DNA of 7,573 bases from Candidatus Hodarchaeota archaeon (GTDB lineage Archaea; Asgardarchaeota; Heimdallarchaeia; Hodarchaeales; YT1-039): contig JAEOTF010000178.1 of the NCBI GenBank assembly GCA_016840025.1, positions 1-7,573 on the forward strand, in the 5' to 3' direction. Below, piece after piece: positions 5,387 through 7,573 of this stretch. The position numbers and the translations under genes are program-made. Numbering within the stretch: the first letter of the stretch is position 1; the number at the start of each line of letters is the position of its first letter. The notes under the pieces were generated by a model. It had not been told where the DNA came from. It made no database searches and worked only from the letters and a program-made list of their open reading frames with translations.

Positions 5387-6505
5387 ATGCAAAAAATAGC
5401 CCTGATCGGCGTTTCACTGGCAATTATAATATCTTTAGGTGCCATAGCATATACTGTCTCGATTACTGCTCCTCTTAGAAATAATCTTGAGATAACAAAT
5501 ACTCAAATTGACCTATTAAACGATCATTTGGATACTATTGATACAAAAATTTCAGAAATCAATAAAAAAATTGGCGAGCAGAATGTATTTCCAGTACTTG
5601 ATATAGTCAAAGATAGCTGGAACAGGACAATTATACTCGTACCAAGAAATGTTGAAAGTCCTCCATCTCTCCCAGAAGGGGTAGTTCTAGTCAGAATTCC
5701 CGCTCAGAGGATAGTTTCTTTTGCACCTGGTATTACCGCTACCTTGTTTAACATTGGTGTAGGTGATAATGTAGTTGCTCTCACACAATTCGATGATTGG
5801 CCACAAGAAGTTTTGGATAAGAAGGAAAGTGGAGAAGTTGAAATTCTTGAAAATCTTATAGAACCAGAAGTCGAGAGGATACTGAGCCTTGACCCTGATT
5901 TGTTAATCACAATCCCTTTTGGACATGTGGATAGCCTAACTAAAGTCGGAATTCCGGTAGTTGTTGTTGATCTGGACCATGTTTCACAAATTACCGATAT
6001 TATTAAATCAATTGAACTCATAGGTGAGGTTTCTGGTGCAGAGGAAAGTGCTTCTGCACTTGGCCAGGAAATCGAGCAAAGCTTTTTAGCCGTCCAGGAA
6101 ATGGTACTTGAAATCGAGCCTAAGCCTAGTGTATTCTGGTTAGTTTGGCATCAACCTATAATGACATCCGGACAGCCTAGCTTCCTCAGCAAATTAATAG
6201 AGACTGCTGGAGGAGTCAATACATTTAATGATTTAGATACGCCGTGGCCTGTTGTTAATAGTGAGGGGGTAATAGCCCGAAATCCTGACTTTATATTGAT
6301 AAATGAAAGTATGAAGTATTCTGGCATAGCAAGTGTTGAAGATTTACTAACAATATTCCCAGCATGGGCTAATCTAAAGGCCGTTAACAACGATGGCATT
6401 AAATTTGTACCAGATTATTATATCCAACCCGGTCCTAGAACCGGTCAGGCAGTTGAAGAACTGGCTGCTATCCTACATCCAGATCTTTTTTCAGTACAAG
6501 AATAG
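5387..6505 (+). CDS. ABC importer substrate-binding protein, BtuF/FecB-like, tethered by membrane helix and coiled coil
   Basis: Captures a cobalamin-, iron-chelate- or haem-like ligand outside the cell and delivers it to the permease encoded next. The 372 residues fall into a membrane helix (about 3-26) with no lipobox cysteine, a coiled-coil stretch (about 30-65), a linker, then a Peripla_BP_2-type domain (about 105-368). Family marks are RIVSFAPGITATLFNIGVGD (108-127), LIEPEVERILSLDPDLLI (157-174), the long linker helix around 201-245, the BtuF-like stretch WLVWHQPIMTSG (251-262) and the C-terminal PGPRTGQAVEELAAILHP (348-365). Typical bacterial members are about 270 residues without the extra N-terminal 100. 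The ATG has a weak AGG ribosome site. The permease ATG is 19 bases beyond the stop, so the two are co-transcribed. The family is clear; the ligand is not determined. Confidence 0.95.
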   Translation: MQKIALIGVSLAIIISLGAIAYTVSITAPLRNNLEITNTQIDLLNDHLDTIDTKISEINKKIGEQNVFPVLDIVKDSWNRTIILVPRNVESPPSLPEGVVLVRIPAQRIVSFAPGITATLFNIGVGDNVVALTQFDDWPQEVLDKKESGEVEILENLIEPEVERILSLDPDLLITIPFGHVDSLTKVGIPVVVVDLDHVSQITDIIKSIELIGEVSGAEESASALGQEIEQSFLAVQEMVLEIEPKPSVFWLVWHQPIMTSGQPSFLSKLIETAGGVNTFNDLDTPWPVVNSEGVIARNPDFILINESMKYSGIASVEDLLTIFPAWANLKAVNNDGIKFVPDYYIQPGPRTGQAVEELAAILHPDLFSVQE

Positions 6506-6524
6506 TTACAGGGAATAAAAAAAC

Positions 6525-7565
6525 ATGATAGTGGATAAAGAATACAACCTTCGGATAAAGCATGGAAAGAAAGTTCTGCTTATTCTCCTTCTTGCGCTCA
6601 TTCCTGTTTCTCTTGTGGCAATTTCAATCGGTCCGGTCAGTATACCAATTCCTAATATAATCGATGTACTATTTTCCTCAAATATTTTTAGTCAGGAGAG
6701 TAACCAATTATATAAAACAGTCATCATGGATATTCGCCTTCCAAGGCTTTTAGGCTCTATTCTTGTGGGAGCAGCTTTGGCCTCAGGAGGAGTGGGGCTT
6801 CAAACTTTGTTTAGAAACCCTTTAGCAGAGCCATATATCTTAGGAGTTTCAGCAGGTGCATCATTTGGTATAGCCTTAGCGCTAGTAGTCGGGCTCGGTC
6901 AGCTGCCATTTGCATCTTATTTTGTTCCACTTATGGCCTTTGTGGGAGCTACTCTTACCATGATGCTCGTTTACACTCTAAGCAGAATTTTGAGACTAAA
7001 ACCCATATCAGTGCTTCTATTGGGATTTGCAATAAGCTTCATCCTTGCTGGATTAGTTACGCTTTTGCAGTTTATGGCTCAAAAAGACGTTTACCATATA
7101 TTTTTCTCTCTATTGGGAAGTTTTTCAACCTTCCATTGGGGTCAGGTTCAGGTCCTTTTGATCTTTGTTCCAATAGGTATTATCCTACTCATGTTAAAGA
7201 TAAAAGATCTTAATGTTATCTTAATGGGGGACGATTATGCTCAACAGTCTGGTGTGAACATCAAGGGTTTAACACAGTATCTTGTGATAGTAACCTCTCT
7301 CCTTACAGCGGTAGCTGTCTCTACTGCTGGCATTATAGGACTAATAGGAGTGGTCATCCCTCTTATTATTAGGCTCATGGTTGGACTTGATCACAAAATA
7401 CTATTACCAGGCTCGATTATTCTAGGATCTCTAGTTCTTTCGCTTTCTGATACTTTAGCTAGAACAATAGTAATGCCTTCTGAACTGCCTGTGGGTGTGA
7501 TTACAGCCCTGATAGGGGCTCCTTTGTTTATTTATTTCTTGGTTAAATATGGTGGTATGTTTTAG
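6525..7565 (+). CDS. ABC importer permease, BtuC/FecCD family
   Basis: Membrane channel subunit of a type II ABC importer; two copies would form the pore. Its 346 residues match the family length and look like the usual ten-helix fold. Conserved marks are DIRLPRLLGSILVGAALASG (69-88), RNPLAEPYILGVSAGASFG (97-115), the GDDYAQQSGV segment (235-244) of the cytoplasmic ATPase-coupling region, GLIGVVIPLIIR (272-283) and SELPVGVITALIGAP (319-333). Most relatives have Pro-His in the fourth of these; here it is Pro-Leu (Leu280). A 20-residue basic, soluble N-terminus precedes helix 1. The gene ends in TAG eight bases before the window edge. The sequence after it begins GTGGTTAA, which could be the start or ribosome site of the ATPase gene, but too little is visible to call. 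Confidence 0.95.
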   Translation: MIVDKEYNLRIKHGKKVLLILLLALIPVSLVAISIGPVSIPIPNIIDVLFSSNIFSQESNQLYKTVIMDIRLPRLLGSILVGAALASGGVGLQTLFRNPLAEPYILGVSAGASFGIALALVVGLGQLPFASYFVPLMAFVGATLTMMLVYTLSRILRLKPISVLLLGFAISFILAGLVTLLQFMAQKDVYHIFFSLLGSFSTFHWGQVQVLLIFVPIGIILLMLKIKDLNVILMGDDYAQQSGVNIKGLTQYLVIVTSLLTAVAVSTAGIIGLIGVVIPLIIRLMVGLDHKILLPGSIILGSLVLSLSDTLARTIVMPSELPVGVITALIGAPLFIYFLVKYGGMF

Positions 7566-7573
7566 GTGGTTAA

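Noticed and set aside
5704..6399. Minus-strand open frames at 5704-6021 and 6151-6399
   Set aside because: Antisense shadows of the substrate-binding-protein gene, with Ser/Thr-rich or unstructured translations and no supporting signals.
1..7573. CRISPR array, tRNA, insertion sequence or riboswitch
   Set aside because: No evenly spaced repeats beyond the single 12-bp pair, no tRNA-like cloverleaf noticed, no transposase and no cobalamin-box-like element before the importer. Checked by eye only.

Overview
This AT-rich window most likely comes from an archaeon, probably of the Nitrososphaeria/Thaumarchaeota type. The reasons are TATA-box-like promoters with very short predicted leaders, two short single-domain winged-helix regulators of the archaeal ArnR1/HTH_45 style, a small two-helix membrane protein beside one of them, and tethered surface proteins in place of lipoproteins. 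The lineage is an inference from style; there is no rRNA or other marker in the window.

Left part (1-3422, minus strand): an operon for a three-subunit molybdenum hydroxylase of the xanthine dehydrogenase / CO dehydrogenase superfamily. It is transcribed right to left in the order FAD subunit (2467-3363), 2Fe-2S subunit (1991-2467), Mo-cofactor subunit (1-1989, running off the left edge). The genes are packed tightly: a TAATG overlap, then a 1-nt gap. The 2Fe-2S subunit and the visible part of the Mo subunit are open and carry their motifs, but the FAD subunit has one in-frame TAG inside its FAD-binding loop. The Mo subunit lacks the CO dehydrogenase active-site motif and has His where the family has a Mo-contacting Gln, so its substrate is unknown.

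Middle (3448-5311): a minus-strand pair of a winged-helix regulator (3864-4175) and a two-helix membrane protein (3448-3810). Opposite the regulator is a secreted protein of unknown function (4332-4868), which may share its control region. That region holds a tandem 12-bp repeat (4257-4281). A hairpin plus T-run follows the secreted gene. A second winged-helix gene (5027-5311) comes next on the plus strand.

Right part (5387-7565, plus strand): a BtuF/FecB-like substrate-binding protein, held by an N-terminal membrane helix and a coiled-coil stalk, followed by a BtuC/FecCD-type permease. Together they are two parts of an ABC importer for cobalamin, or an iron chelate or haem. The ATPase would be expected just beyond the right edge. 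An 11-bp palindrome lies between the TATA box and the start codon of the binding-protein gene.

No tRNA, rRNA, CRISPR array, transposase or attachment site was recognised, and no gene-free stretch exceeds about 160 bases.
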